NCBI RefSeq assembly: GCF_003469185.1
Contig: NZ_QSIL01000007.1
Span: 62,382-126,381, forward strand
Source: Collinsella sp. AM34-10
Lineage (GTDB): Bacteria; Actinomycetota; Coriobacteriia; Coriobacteriales; Coriobacteriaceae
Reading direction: 5' to 3'
Length of the DNA stretch: 64,000 nucleotides
Positions 1 through 8,675 of the stretch are shown here, in pieces. Position numbers and translations under genes: made by a program. Position 1 is the first letter of the stretch; each line of letters opens with the position of its first letter. Below the pieces are notes generated by a model. It saw only the letters and a program-made list of their open reading frames with translations, had not been told where the DNA came from and ran no database searches.

Positions 1-1
1 G

Positions 2-589
2 CTTAGCGATAGGCCTTGGTCGACTGTTGCGCAGATGAACGATGCCATGGTCGCCAACATTAACAGCAAGGTTGCTGCGGATGACGAGCTCTACATCTTG
101 GGTGACTTTAGCTTTAAGATGACGGTCCAAGACGCCTACGAGCTGCGCAAAAGCATTGTCTGCAAGCGCGTCCACCTACTGCCCGGCAACCACGACAAAG
201 ACTGGACGCAGCCTGCCGTAGCGGATGCTTTTATCGTCGAGCCGCCCATTTGCGTGCTCAAGATTGACCGCCAAAAAATCGTGCTGAGCCACTATCCCAT
301 GGTCGACTGGCAGGGCATGTCGCACGGTAGCTGGCATCTGCACGGGCATATCCACAGCTGTGGCGACGCGTACAACAAGTTCAACCTCAGACAGGGGCTG
401 CTGCGCTATGACGTGGGCGCGGACGCTAACAGCTACGCCCCGGTGAGCCTGGAGGAGCTCAAGTCGTGGTTTGTGCAGGTAGACGAGCCGGTGAGCTGCG
501 TCAAGTGGCCGTGGTGGGTCAACGCCACGGGCAACGAGCAGATCGAGCACGATCTCGAAACCTATAAGAGGGAAGTGGTGATCCGATGA
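2..589 (+). CDS. Metallophosphoesterase, 5'-truncated by window edge
   Basis: The frame is open from base 2 (LSDRPWSTVAQMNDAM...), so the gene begins outside the window; the internal ATG at 35 is not the true start. Calcineurin-like phosphoesterase motifs are visible: a GDF segment (ILGDFSF), GNHD (LLPGNHDKDW), a later SHYP motif and GHIHS (LHGHIHSCG). These supply the two-metal site. The lost N-terminus should carry the first DxH motif. The likely activity is hydrolysis of phosphomonoesters or phosphodiesters, with unknown substrate. It overlaps the next gene, a second phosphoesterase, by 4 bp (ATGA), so the two are translationally coupled. Family confident, substrate unknown. Confidence 0.85.
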   Translation, partial: LSDRPWSTVAQMNDAMVANINSKVAADDELYILGDFSFKMTVQDAYELRKSIVCKRVHLLPGNHDKDWTQPAVADAFIVEPPICVLKIDRQKIVLSHYPMVDWQGMSHGSWHLHGHIHSCGDAYNKFNLRQGLLRYDVGADANSYAPVSLEELKSWFVQVDEPVSCVKWPWWVNATGNEQIEHDLETYKREVVIR

Positions 590-1311
590 CGGTCTATGTG
601 ACGGGCGACATTCACGGTGGCGTCGACATGCAAAAGCTGCGCGACTGGGATCTTGGGGATAGTCTGACGAGTGACGACTATCTGATTGTTGCGGGCGACT
701 TTGGCTTTCCCTGGGATTTCTCTGCCGAGGAGTGCGCCGATATCGCCTGGCTGGAATCGCGTCCCTATACCGTGTTGTTCGTCGACGGCAACCACGAACG
801 CTTCGACCATTGGGCGGAGCGCCCTATGGAGCTGTGGCATGGTGGTCTGACGCAGCGCCTGTCGGACACCTCGCCCATACGGCGCCTGACGCGCGGCGAG
901 GTTTTTGAGCTCGACGGCTCAACGATTTTTACCATGGGCGGCGCTACGAGTGTGGATAAGGAATACCGCATTCCCTATTCCAGCTGGTGGCCGCAGGAGC
1001 TGCCGGATGAGCGCAACTTTGAGGAGGCGCGGGCAAAGCTCGACAGCGTGGGTTGGAAGGTCGACTACGTGATCACCCACACCTGCTCTACGCGCATGCT
1101 TTCGCCCACGCTCTATCCGGGGCCTGGCTGGAATTATCCCGCCGTTGATCGGCTGACGGCATTTTTCGATGAGCTGGAAGACCGCTTGGATTACAAACGC
1201 TGGTATTACGGGCATTTTCATCGGGATGCCAACCCGGCCGAGCGCCACACCGTGCTCTACGACTGTATCGTTCGCCTGGGCGACGAACTCCAGCCCTGGG
1301 ATGTTGCGTAG
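586..1311 (+). CDS. Calcineurin-like metallophosphoesterase
   Basis: A 241-residue protein opening with VTGDIHGG (the DxH metal motif), then VAGDFGFP (GD), VDGNHERFD (GNHE), a TH pair (VITHTCS) and GHFHRD (GHxH), the complete ordered motif set of the calcineurin-like superfamily. Cytosolic, with no signal peptide. The start ATG lies inside the stop of the upstream phosphoesterase, so the two form a tandem pair. Both are distinct in sequence, so this is not a recent duplication. The substrate could be a nucleotide, a protein phosphate or a cyclic nucleotide; nothing local decides it. Confidence 0.88.
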   Translation: MTVYVTGDIHGGVDMQKLRDWDLGDSLTSDDYLIVAGDFGFPWDFSAEECADIAWLESRPYTVLFVDGNHERFDHWAERPMELWHGGLTQRLSDTSPIRRLTRGEVFELDGSTIFTMGGATSVDKEYRIPYSSWWPQELPDERNFEEARAKLDSVGWKVDYVITHTCSTRMLSPTLYPGPGWNYPAVDRLTAFFDELEDRLDYKRWYYGHFHRDANPAERHTVLYDCIVRLGDELQPWDVA

Positions 1312-1326
1312 GGGTGGAGTGAGCGG

Positions 1327-2337
1327 CTACTCGGCCGTTACGGTGATGTTTTCCCGGTGTGCGCGGATGACGTCCCAGCTAAAGTGCTCGACCAGTTGCT
1401 CGGCAGAGCGCGGTGTGGCGTCCGGTGCGATGCCCGTTTGCCTGGCGAGCCAGCCCAGCAGTGCCTCGGGCGTGCCAAAGCGGGCGCGGAGCTCGCCCAG
1501 GTCCAGGTCGCGGTCGCGCTTGGAAAGGCGGCGGCCGTCCGGCGACATGAGCAGCGGAATGTGCGCGTAGTGCGGCGTGGGAAGTCCCAGCAGATGCTGC
1601 AGGTAGATTTGGCGGGGCGTGGAGCCAAGCAGGTCGCATCCGCGTACGATCTCGGTAACACCCATGGCGGCGTCGTCGACCACCACGGCCAGCTGATAGG
1701 CAAAAACGCCGTCGCTGCGGCGCACCAAAAAGTCGCCGCACTCGGTGGCGAGTGCCTCGCATTGGGCCCCGTACGTGCGGTCCACGAATTCGACCACATC
1801 GTCTGCGAGGTTATCGACGGAGGGCACGCGCAGGCGCGTGGCCGGGGCGCGCAGGGCACTGCGGCGGGCAACCTCTTCGGCAGAAAGACCTCGGCAGGCG
1901 CCGTGGTAGATGGGCGTGCCGTCGCTGGCGTGCGGCGCGCTTGCGGTGTGGAGCTCAGCGCGCGTGCAAAAACAGGGGTAGGTGAGGCCGGCGTCTTTCA
2001 GCTGATGCAAGGCGTTCTCGTACAGATCCAGGCGATCGTGCTGGTAGTAGGGGCCTTCGTCCCACTCCAGTCCCAGCCAGGCTAGGTCGTCGATGAGCTG
2101 AGCGGCAAGTTCCGGGCGCTTACAGCGATCGTCCAGGTCCTCGATGCGCAACACGATGCTGCCGCCCTGACTGCGGGCCGAAAGCCACGCGCACAGGCAA
2201 CTGAACACGTTGCCCAGGTGCATGCGGCCCGAGGGCGACGGGGCAAAGCGGCCCACGACGGGGGTGGGAACGGGGGCGGGCTGCGTCGTTGGCGCGTCCG
2301 CGGCGGGCGTTGCTATGTTGCGTGTTTTGATATCCAT
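1327..2337 (-). CDS. gluQ: Glutamyl-Q tRNA(Asp) synthetase
   Basis: Class I glutamyl-tRNA-synthetase-like catalytic core without the anticodon-binding domain (336 aa; true GltX is about 480). Seen: GRFAPSPSGRMHLGN (HIGH-type motif), RIEDLDD, a zinc site CFC with a later YHGAC, and LSKRD in the KMSKS position. GluQ family members activate glutamate and transfer it to queuosine in tRNA(Asp). The first ~30 residues are Pro/Ala-rich and precede the conserved start of the fold. No Shine-Dalgarno is visible; instead a TATACT hexamer sits 7 nt before the ATG, suggesting a leaderless message. It converges with the phosphoesterase pair, 15 bp apart. Confidence 0.85.
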   Translation of the reverse strand: MDIKTRNIATPAADAPTTQPAPVPTPVVGRFAPSPSGRMHLGNVFSCLCAWLSARSQGGSIVLRIEDLDDRCKRPELAAQLIDDLAWLGLEWDEGPYYQHDRLDLYENALHQLKDAGLTYPCFCTRAELHTASAPHASDGTPIYHGACRGLSAEEVARRSALRAPATRLRVPSVDNLADDVVEFVDRTYGAQCEALATECGDFLVRRSDGVFAYQLAVVVDDAAMGVTEIVRGCDLLGSTPRQIYLQHLLGLPTPHYAHIPLLMSPDGRRLSKRDRDLDLGELRARFGTPEALLGWLARQTGIAPDATPRSAEQLVEHFSWDVIRAHRENITVTAE

Positions 2338-2344
2338 GCGGACG

Positions 2345-2350
2345 AGTATA
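2345..2350 (-). promoter_or_regulatory. -10 element, possible leaderless promoter of gluQ
   Basis: On the minus strand TATACT is followed by exactly 7 nt and then the gluQ ATG, so transcription would start at or next to the start codon. No convincing -35 is seen. Confidence 0.4.
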
Positions 2351-2474
2351 GCGCGGGGCGCGATGGGGAGGCGTCACTGTGGTCCGCAAGTTGTTGAGGA
2401 CCCGCATTGTGTATTGTGGGCCGCAGGCTCGGTGCTTTGATTCCTGTCCATCAACTCAGCACCTTAGACAACAG

Positions 2475-2508
2475 AAACCCCGGCAGCTCTTCGCAACTGC
2501 CGGGGTTT
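2475..2508. terminator. Hairpin, 12-bp perfect stem
   Basis: AAACCCCGGCAG at 2475-2486 pairs perfectly with 2497-2508 around a 10-nt loop. There is only a short T-run, so it may be a terminator remnant or a structural repeat. It lies in a 563-bp gene-free stretch (2338-2900) that otherwise holds only repeat units. Confidence 0.5.
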
Positions 2509-2731
2509 CCGCGGAAAAGGGGGACATGATCCTCGAGCGAACGGGAAAGGGGCAACCGTTATCGCTCAACTGCTTTATGCCCCTTGCTCACAGGCTCAAT
2601 CAGCGCGTGCCGCAGCAACACAAAGCCGCTACACCTGTGACGGAGCTGTGAAGTGGTATCTATTGCTGGCGCAGGACTCGGCCAAAGAGCGTCCCAAACG
2701 ACAAATTTGTTGCAGTCCGTCGGTTCAACCC

Positions 2732-2780
2732 AATGATCCGTTTTCCTCCGTCCCCAATAGATCATTAGGAACGTCCCTAA
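2732..2780. repeat. GGGGAC-core foot-hairpin repeat (copy 1, plus adjacent half unit)
   Basis: Foot AATGATC (2732-2738) pairs with GATCATT (2760-2766); between them the core reads CCTCCGTCCCCAA. A second core, AGGAACGTCCCTAA, follows directly at 2767-2780. Bases 2732-2757 recur exactly, in inverse orientation, at 61365-61390 (26 identical bases). A short TGGGAC/GTCCCA palindrome follows at 2795-2810. Confidence 0.75.
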
Positions 2781-2900
2781 GTGCCAGACTCGGGTGGGAC
2801 TTTTGTCCCATTTGACGTTCCGTTGGCCCAGATATTCGTCATGCGTACCCGCAAACGTGGGACAATGGCGCTGTTGGTTTTACAGACAAAGGATGTGCCT

Positions 2901-4847
2901 ATGAACACCCTCGCCGCCAAAGTCAGCCGGCAGCGCCGCCCGTTTGCGCGATTTGTTTCCATTTGCGCGCTCGTCGCGTGCGCACTGCTGCTGTTGCCCG
3001 CCGTTGCACGTGCCGACGGCTACTCCATGACCCAAACCTATATCGGCGCCACGGTTGAGGCCGACGGCTCGCTGACCGTTGTCGAGGGACGCCAGTTTGA
3101 TTTCGATGACGACATCAACGGCGTGTTTTGGGAGATCAATACAGGCTCTAACCAGCAGGGCGGCGCGGCGAGCGTCGACGTGCTGGGCGTTGAGGAAGGC
3201 GACGCCGCATTTAACAAGGTCGACTATGCAAACAAGGGCGACCGCGGCGTGTATACGGTTGAGCAGACTGGTGACGGCGTAAAGATCAAGGTTTTCAGCC
3301 CCCACGAGAGCGGCGACAGCGCGATCTATTACGTGAGCTACACCATGACCGGTGCGGTTATGAACTGGGCCGATACCGCCGAGCTCTACTGGAAGTTTGT
3401 GGGTGACGGCTGGTCCGCGGATTCCGATGACGTCGAGATGGAAGTGCGCTTCGCAAATGCCGCTGCCGGGACGGCGGCCGTCAAGGGCGATAACTTCCGC
3501 GCGTGGGGCCACGGCCCGCTGACGGGCGACGTGTCGCTCGATGAGGACGAGCCCATGGTCACCTATGCCATTCCCTGCGTGCATCAGGGCGAATTTGCCG
3601 AGGCACGCATCGCCTTCCCCAGCGACTGGGTGCCGCAGCTTGCCGCTTCGGGCGAAGAGCGCATGTCAACGATCCTGAGCGAAGAGAAGGAATGGGCTGA
3701 CGAAGCTAACGCCCGACGTGCTCACGCTCGCATGATCGCCAATGCACTTGCCGTGCTAAGCGTTGTCGCGGCGATGGCCTTTACCGGCACAATCGTTGTG
3801 CTCAAGCTGCGTAAGCGCAAGCCCAAGCCGCTTTTCCAAGACGAGTACTTCCGCGATGTGCCCTCCGCCGACCATCCCGCGGTGCTTGCAACTCTTATGA
3901 GCTGGAACAACGTGCCCGATCAGGCATATATCGCCACGCTGATGAAGCTGACCGACGACCGCGTGATCAAGCTGGAAGAAGCGACCGAGGCCAAGAAGAA
4001 GGGCCTGCTCCGTCGCGAAAAAGAGGAGCAGACGTATCGCATCACGGTGACCGACGAGGCCTGGAAGGCTGCCAAGAAGGACGGCATCGATCGCGATGTG
4101 CTCAAGGTCTTCTTCGCCGGCGTTAAGCCCGATAAGGACGGAGTCCGTTCGCGCACGTTTAGCGAGCTGGAGGAGTACGCTAGCGAGCGCACCACATCTG
4201 TTGGCGACAAGCTCGAGGACTATCAGAGCACGGTTAAGGGCAAGCTGGAGGCGCGCGAGTTTATCGCATCGGATGGCACTATCGCGATGGTGGCCGGCCT
4301 GGTTCTCGGCATCATCATTGTCTTTGGCATTCTGGGCTCTCTGATCTATACCGACTTTGCGGACGCCAACGTCGGCGCCGCTATGATCTCGATTCCCGTC
4401 ACGATCGTGGGCTTTGTCCTGAGCTGCACCTTCCGCCGTTACACGCCGGAGGGCGCCGAGGTGGCGGCTCGCTGCAAGGCGCTCAAGCATTGGCTCGAGG
4501 ACTTTACGCGCCTGAAGGAGGCTATCCCCAGCGACCTGATCTTGTGGAACAAACTGCTGGTGATGGGCGTTGCCCTGGGCGTTTCTAAAGAAGTGCTGCG
4601 ACAGCTGGCCGAGGCCGTGCCTGCGGATCTGCGCAACAGCGACGATTTCTACGACAACTACCCCTGCTACTGGTGGTATTACCATCACTACGGCAACGAG
4701 TCTCCGCTCGATTCGTTCAACGATGTGTATCACGAGACCATCCGCGAGCTGGCTTCGAGTTCCGATAGCTCGAGCGGCGGCGGTGGCGGTGGCTTCTCTG
4801 GCGGCGGAGGCGGCGGCGTCGGCGGAGGCGGCGGTGGAACGTTCTAG
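2901..4847 (+). CDS. DUF2207 membrane protein with Gly-rich tail
   Basis: The ATG at 2901 is chosen because AAAGGA lies 8 bp upstream and the next residues form a classical signal peptide (Arg-rich n-region, CALVACALLLLPAVARA, cut near ADG); the open frame extends to 2781 but without these. 648 aa. Layout: signal peptide, an extracellular beta-rich DUF2207 domain (~40-290), a membrane helix near residues 300-325, a cytosolic helical part, a pair of membrane helices near ~490-535, and a C-terminal Ser/Gly tail with GGGGGG runs ending GGTF. Such proteins are common in Actinobacteria and Firmicutes; the function is unknown. Isolated gene with its own terminator. Confidence 0.85.
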   Translation: MNTLAAKVSRQRRPFARFVSICALVACALLLLPAVARADGYSMTQTYIGATVEADGSLTVVEGRQFDFDDDINGVFWEINTGSNQQGGAASVDVLGVEEGDAAFNKVDYANKGDRGVYTVEQTGDGVKIKVFSPHESGDSAIYYVSYTMTGAVMNWADTAELYWKFVGDGWSADSDDVEMEVRFANAAAGTAAVKGDNFRAWGHGPLTGDVSLDEDEPMVTYAIPCVHQGEFAEARIAFPSDWVPQLAASGEERMSTILSEEKEWADEANARRAHARMIANALAVLSVVAAMAFTGTIVVLKLRKRKPKPLFQDEYFRDVPSADHPAVLATLMSWNNVPDQAYIATLMKLTDDRVIKLEEATEAKKKGLLRREKEEQTYRITVTDEAWKAAKKDGIDRDVLKVFFAGVKPDKDGVRSRTFSELEEYASERTTSVGDKLEDYQSTVKGKLEAREFIASDGTIAMVAGLVLGIIIVFGILGSLIYTDFADANVGAAMISIPVTIVGFVLSCTFRRYTPEGAEVAARCKALKHWLEDFTRLKEAIPSDLILWNKLLVMGVALGVSKEVLRQLAEAVPADLRNSDDFYDNYPCYWWYYHHYGNESPLDSFNDVYHETIRELASSSDSSSGGGGGGFSGGGGGGVGGGGGGTF

Positions 4848-4863
4848 CGGTCCTAAATTATGG

Positions 4864-4909
4864 GATGGGCTTTTCTCGACAGCCGTCGGGGGGAGCCCAT
4901 CTCCTTTTT
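4864..4909 (+). terminator. Rho-independent terminator of the DUF2207 gene
   Basis: GATGGGCT (4864-4871) pairs with AGCCCATC (4894-4901), followed by a T-run. Confidence 0.8.
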
Positions 4910-4930
4910 TATGCGCTACCTACGAAGACT

Positions 4931-4973
4931 GTCCCCAACGACTAGTCACTGGGGACGTTCCTAAATGACTAGG
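4931..4973. repeat. GGGGAC-core foot-hairpin repeat (copy 2)
   Basis: Foot CTAGTCA (4942-4948), core CTGGGGACGTTCCTAAA, foot TGACTAG (4966-4972). A truncated inverted partner (GTCCCCAACGACTAGT) abuts it at 4931-4946. Confidence 0.75.
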
Positions 4974-4987
4974 TATGGCTGCTGGGC

Positions 4988-5629
4988 CTAGGCTGTTAGG
5001 TCCAGCTCGTAGAGGAAGCTTTCGCGCGGCATGTCGTGACGGCGCTCTTCGCGGTTGGCGCGGTGCGTGGCCGCGCGCTTAAAGCCGTGCAGCTCGTAGA
5101 ACTTCCACGAGCAGTTGGAGTCGGTGTACAGGTGCGCCCTCGTCGCCCCGCGCGAGGACAGGTACGATACCGCGGCGTCGAGCAACACCGAGCCAACGCC
5201 CAGGCCGTGGACATCGCGATCCACGGCAAGCAGCGTGACCTCGTTGTCGTGCGGCAGCGGGCTGCTCTCGAGCAGGCGGTTGTTGGTTCGGATAGTTGCG
5301 CGCACAAACGAGAGATACTCGGCGCAGGCATCGGGCTCCAGCTCACGCATTTGCGATAGCAGCGCGCGTTCGGTATCCATCCAATGTTCCTTAACGGTGG
5401 CGCCGGAGCTCTGTCCCGCACGCGCGAGCGAAATGCCACGCGCCTGACCGTCGATTACGGCAACCTGCGAAAACGTCGACGACGAAAGGCAATAGGCGAG
5501 GTCGCACGCGGCCTCAAGGCGGTTGTACTCATCGTTATCCGAATTGTTATGCCAAAGCTGCTGCAGAATCAGCGCGATGGCGTCGAAGTCTTCGGTATCA
5601 AACGGTCGGTAGAGAACCCGCGAGACCAT
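4988..5629 (-). CDS. GNAT-family N-acetyltransferase
   Basis: 213 aa. The acetyl-CoA-binding motif A is visible late in the protein: LLAVDRDVHGLGVGSVLLDAAV (cut here to its key part, R-D-x-H-G-x-G-x-G) followed by an alpha-helix and LYTDSNCSWKFYELHGFK, the typical beta5-loop ending in ...YEKxGF. An N-terminal YRPFDTEDFDAI stretch matches the usual first strand of GNATs. Acetyl acceptor unknown. The ATG is preceded by AAAGAGG. It stands alone, convergent with the DUF2207 gene and divergent from purH. Confidence 0.85.
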   Translation of the reverse strand: MVSRVLYRPFDTEDFDAIALILQQLWHNNSDNDEYNRLEAACDLAYCLSSSTFSQVAVIDGQARGISLARAGQSSGATVKEHWMDTERALLSQMRELEPDACAEYLSFVRATIRTNNRLLESSPLPHDNEVTLLAVDRDVHGLGVGSVLLDAAVSYLSSRGATRAHLYTDSNCSWKFYELHGFKRAATHRANREERRHDMPRESFLYELDLTA

Positions 5630-5906
5630 GGTGCCTCTTTCTTTTGCGGATGCATATCGAGCACAGTTCTACCACGCTATTGGCATCTAATTATGGTGCC
5701 CCTGTGTTCCATGAACTCACCGTGCCCGGTGCTGTGCCCATCCTCTCCGCTCACAAACTTTTTCTGCACATGCGCCCGTTGCGGGGTGCATCGATGCGCT
5801 CGATGCGCTACATTGAATCAGTATTTTCAATGCCGCTGCGCGAGCGCTGCAGATCGACGTATCACCGACTCACAGAGCACGGCGGCGTACCAGACAGGAG
5901 GACTGC

Positions 5907-7514
5907 ATGGGATCTGATGTGAAGATCGCACGCGCGTTGATCTCGGTTACCGATAAGACGGGCGTCGTCGATTTCGCACGGACGCTGGTTGACGACTTTG
6001 GCGTCGAGATCATCTCTACGGGCGGCACGGCTCGTGCCATCGAGGACGCGGGCGTTCCCGTAACCCCCATCGAGGAGTTCACGGGCTATCCCGAGATGAT
6101 GGACGGCCGCGTTAAGACCTTGCACCCCAAGGTTCACGGCGCGCTGCTTGCTCGTCGCGATTCCGAGCAGCACATGCAGGAGGCCGCTCAGCACGGCATC
6201 AAGCTGATCGACTTGGTCGTCGTCAACCTGTACGAGTTCGAGAAGACCGTCGCCAACCCCGAGGTCACCTTCGCGGATGCCATCGAGCACATCGACATCG
6301 GCGGTCCCTCTATGCTGCGCTCCGCCGCCAAGAACGCCGCGAGCGTTACCGTCATCTCCGACCCGGCCGACTATGATGCCGTTCTGGCCGAGATGCACGA
6401 GACCGGTGGCTGCACCACGCTTTCCACCCGTCGTCGCCTGCAGGTGAAGGTCTACCAGACCACCGCCGCCTACGACACGGCTATCTCACGTTGGCTTGCC
6501 GCCCAGGCAAGCGATGTGGCGGACACTTCTGCCAAGCTCGAGATCTCGCTGGAGAAGGTCGACGACCTGCGCTATGGCGAGAATCCTCAGCAGAAAGCTA
6601 CGGTCTACCGCTTTGCCGAGGGCTGCGAGAACACCGCGAGCTCGCAGTTCCCGCTCGTTGGCTCCGAGCAGATCCAGGGCAAGCCGCTCAGCTACAACAA
6701 CTATCTGGATGCCGACGCCGCTTGGAACCTGGTCCGCGAGTTCGACGAGCCGGCCTGCGTGATCCTCAAGCATCAGAACCCCTGCGGCTCCGCCGTGGCC
6801 GAGGGCATCACGGCCGCCTACGACCGCGCCTTCGCCTGCGATCCCAAGAGCGCCTTTGGCGGCATCATCGCCTGCAACCGCGAGGTCCCCTATGAGCTGG
6901 TTGAGCACTTTGCCGATCAGAACAAGCAGTTCGTCGAGGTTATCATTGCCCCGAGCTACACTGCCGAGGCGCTCGAGCGTATGGCCAAGCGCCCCAACCT
7001 GCGCGTGTTGGCTACCGGCGGCGTGGACCACGGCGCCCAGGTGGAGCTGCGCTCCGTCGACGGCGGCATGCTGGTGCAGGAGGTCGACCACGTGACCGAG
7101 GATCCCGCGACCTTTACGTTCCCCACCGACCGCAAGCCCACCGACGCCGAGATGGCCGAGCTCGAGTTTGCCTGGAAGGTCTGCAAGGGCGTCAAGTCCA
7201 ACGCCATCCTGGTCTCCAAGGGTAAGGCCGGCATTGGCATGGGCCCGGGTCAGCCCAACCGCGTTGACTCTGCACTGCTTGCCTGCGAGCGCGCCGAGGA
7301 CTTCTGCGAGCGCGAGGGCGTGGAGAAGGGCGGCTTTGCCTGTGCAAGCGACGCGTTCTTCCCGTTCCGCGACAACGTCGACGTGCTTGCCGCGCACGGC
7401 GTGACCTGCATCATCCAGCCCGGCGGCTCCAAGCGCGACGACGAGAGCGTCCAGGCCTGCAACGAGCATGGTATTGCGATGGTCTTCACGGGGGCCCGCC
7501 ACTTCCGCCACTAA
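5907..7514 (+). CDS. purH: Bifunctional AICAR formyltransferase / IMP cyclohydrolase
   Basis: Catalyses the last two steps of IMP synthesis: formyl transfer from 10-formyl-THF to AICAR, then ring closure. 535 aa, the usual length. N-terminal IMP cyclohydrolase (~1-200) with SVTDKTG, STGGTA and [16 protein letters not shown]-terminal transformylase with KHQNPCG carrying the catalytic Lys-His pair, FGGIIA and the terminal [18 protein letters not shown] lies just before the ATG. It appears monocistronic here: 277 bp upstream is free of genes and a hairpin element plus a terminator follow. No purine riboswitch fold was recognised in the leader. Confidence 0.97.
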   Translation: MGSDVKIARALISVTDKTGVVDFARTLVDDFGVEIISTGGTARAIEDAGVPVTPIEEFTGYPEMMDGRVKTLHPKVHGALLARRDSEQHMQEAAQHGIKLIDLVVVNLYEFEKTVANPEVTFADAIEHIDIGGPSMLRSAAKNAASVTVISDPADYDAVLAEMHETGGCTTLSTRRRLQVKVYQTTAAYDTAISRWLAAQASDVADTSAKLEISLEKVDDLRYGENPQQKATVYRFAEGCENTASSQFPLVGSEQIQGKPLSYNNYLDADAAWNLVREFDEPACVILKHQNPCGSAVAEGITAAYDRAFACDPKSAFGGIIACNREVPYELVEHFADQNKQFVEVIIAPSYTAEALERMAKRPNLRVLATGGVDHGAQVELRSVDGGMLVQEVDHVTEDPATFTFPTDRKPTDAEMAELEFAWKVCKGVKSNAILVSKGKAGIGMGPGQPNRVDSALLACERAEDFCEREGVEKGGFACASDAFFPFRDNVDVLAAHGVTCIIQPGGSKRDDESVQACNEHGIAMVFTGARHFRH

Positions 7515-7533
7515 GTAGGGAACCGGCGCTGCG

Positions 7534-7629
7534 GCTTGCCCAGCCACCGCACCTTGCCGTTCATTCGTCGCTCGCGTACCCAAGTACGCGTCGCTCCTCT
7601 TTCACGGCAATCTGCGGCACCTGGGCAAC
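7534..7629. repeat. Long imperfect intergenic hairpin
   Basis: About 96 nt: an arm beginning TTGCCCAG pairs with an arm ending CTGGGCAA, with TTGCCGT/ACGGCAA inside and a perfect tip GCGTAC-CCAA-GTACGC (7574-7589). It has no T-run, lies just after purH, and resembles in design the elements at 12253-12345 and 17260-17389. Confidence 0.65.
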
Positions 7630-7713
7630 CCTCGCCGACCTGTTAGGTTGACTGGGGAGGATGGGATGTTATCTCGTCCCTTGGATTGGCCTCGCTTCTA
7701 AAATAATCTCCGC

Positions 7714-7751
7714 AAAAGACGGTCGCTCCGTTTGGAGGGCCGTCTTTTTGG
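7714..7751 (+). terminator. Rho-independent terminator upstream of 7766 gene
   Basis: AAAAGACGG (7714-7722) pairs with CCGTCTTTT (7740-7748), with an inner CTCC/GGAG stem and a T-run. It ends 14 bp before the next start codon, so the next gene's promoter must overlap it (GGTATAAG at 7750-7757) or it acts as an attenuator. Confidence 0.75.
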
Positions 7752-7765
7752 TATAAGAGGACGGA

Positions 7766-8497
7766 ATGACTAACACGAAAGGTATGACCATGCCCCAGAT
7801 TGATGATGCCGAGCTGTTTGGCAATGCCGAGGACCAGCGTGCGTACGAGGACTTTTGCGCCAATCAGGAGGCGGTCGAGAAGTTCACGCTCGACAAGCCC
7901 GCGCTTGTCTGCCGTTGGCGCATGTCCAACAAAAAGGTGCCCATGCTCAACCGCCACATCCGCGCACTGTCCGAGCGCCTGGTGCAGGGCGAGCCGCTTA
8001 CCCATAACATGCTCAGCTGGGCCAAACAGCACGTTGAGTGGTCGCTTGCCGAGGGCGATTACACCGCGCGCGACGGCGTGCTCATGCTGGTGATCGACAT
8101 CAACGGCAACGCCGCCATGACGGTGGGGGAGTACGAGCCGCTCGCCGATACGTCGGCCAAGGCGCTGCGCGCCCGCTCCGCTGAGGCCCGCTCCGAGGCC
8201 GACGAAACCGGCGTGGCGCCCGAGCTGCTCGCCGCCGTCAACAACGGCGAGCTTGCCTTTGTGGCGCCGGCGGACGAGTGCCTGTGCGGCACGGCGACGC
8301 TCATCGAGCAGCTGGCCCAGACCAAGGGCATCCCGGTCACGCGCGTAGACATTCCCGCGCAGCTTAAGGGCGCGCTGTTCCTGGTGAGCGACGAGCACGG
8401 CGTGGTCCCTGCCACCGACGGTGACGCTGCCGACTCCGATGCCGCCACGGTCGCCTTCTTTGCCGACGGCTACGAAAAGCTTCGTGCCCGCCGCTAA
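7766..8497 (+). CDS. Conserved-looking protein of unknown function
   Basis: 243 aa, acidic, soluble, no signal peptide or membrane segment. ATG 7766 has GAGGA 5 nt upstream; in-frame ATGs at 7784 and 7790 are also possible, the last with AAAGG well spaced. The N-terminal half is helical and charged (NAEDQRAYEDFCANQEAVEK), a middle strand-rich part reads GVLMLVIDINGNAAMTVGEY, and the C-terminal part contains CLCGTATLIEQLAQ and IPVTRVDI. I do not recognise a family. Strong GC3 bias and a good RBS make it a real gene. It sits between purH and a two-component system on the same strand, separately terminated. Confidence 0.7.
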   Translation: MTNTKGMTMPQIDDAELFGNAEDQRAYEDFCANQEAVEKFTLDKPALVCRWRMSNKKVPMLNRHIRALSERLVQGEPLTHNMLSWAKQHVEWSLAEGDYTARDGVLMLVIDINGNAAMTVGEYEPLADTSAKALRARSAEARSEADETGVAPELLAAVNNGELAFVAPADECLCGTATLIEQLAQTKGIPVTRVDIPAQLKGALFLVSDEHGVVPATDGDAADSDAATVAFFADGYEKLRARR

Positions 8498-8535
8498 ATG
8501 ATTTTTCTGGGACGGGGATTTAATAATCACTTGAT

Positions 8536-8558
8536 CCTCGCTCCCGTTGCGAGCGAGG
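8536..8558. other. Short 8-bp hairpin upstream of response regulator
   Basis: CCTCGCTC (8536-8543) pairs with GAGCGAGG (8551-8558); no T-run follows. Possibly a terminator remnant of the preceding gene. Confidence 0.35.
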
Positions 8559-8675
8559 GGCGAACCAAACGCTTTCGTTCGCGAACAGTTCTGTCACCTT
8601 GGCGCCGCGCGCGGTGCACACCTGCAGTTTCGCAGCCATAATGGTGGCAAGACAACCAAGAGGGGAGCGGAACCC

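Noticed and set aside
2781-2900. GTG start at 2781 for the DUF2207 protein
   Set aside because: Overlaps a repeat unit; the signal peptide and AAAGGA support ATG 2901.
5630-5906. Purine riboswitch upstream of purH
   Set aside because: No three-way junction with the conserved loop sequences could be drawn.
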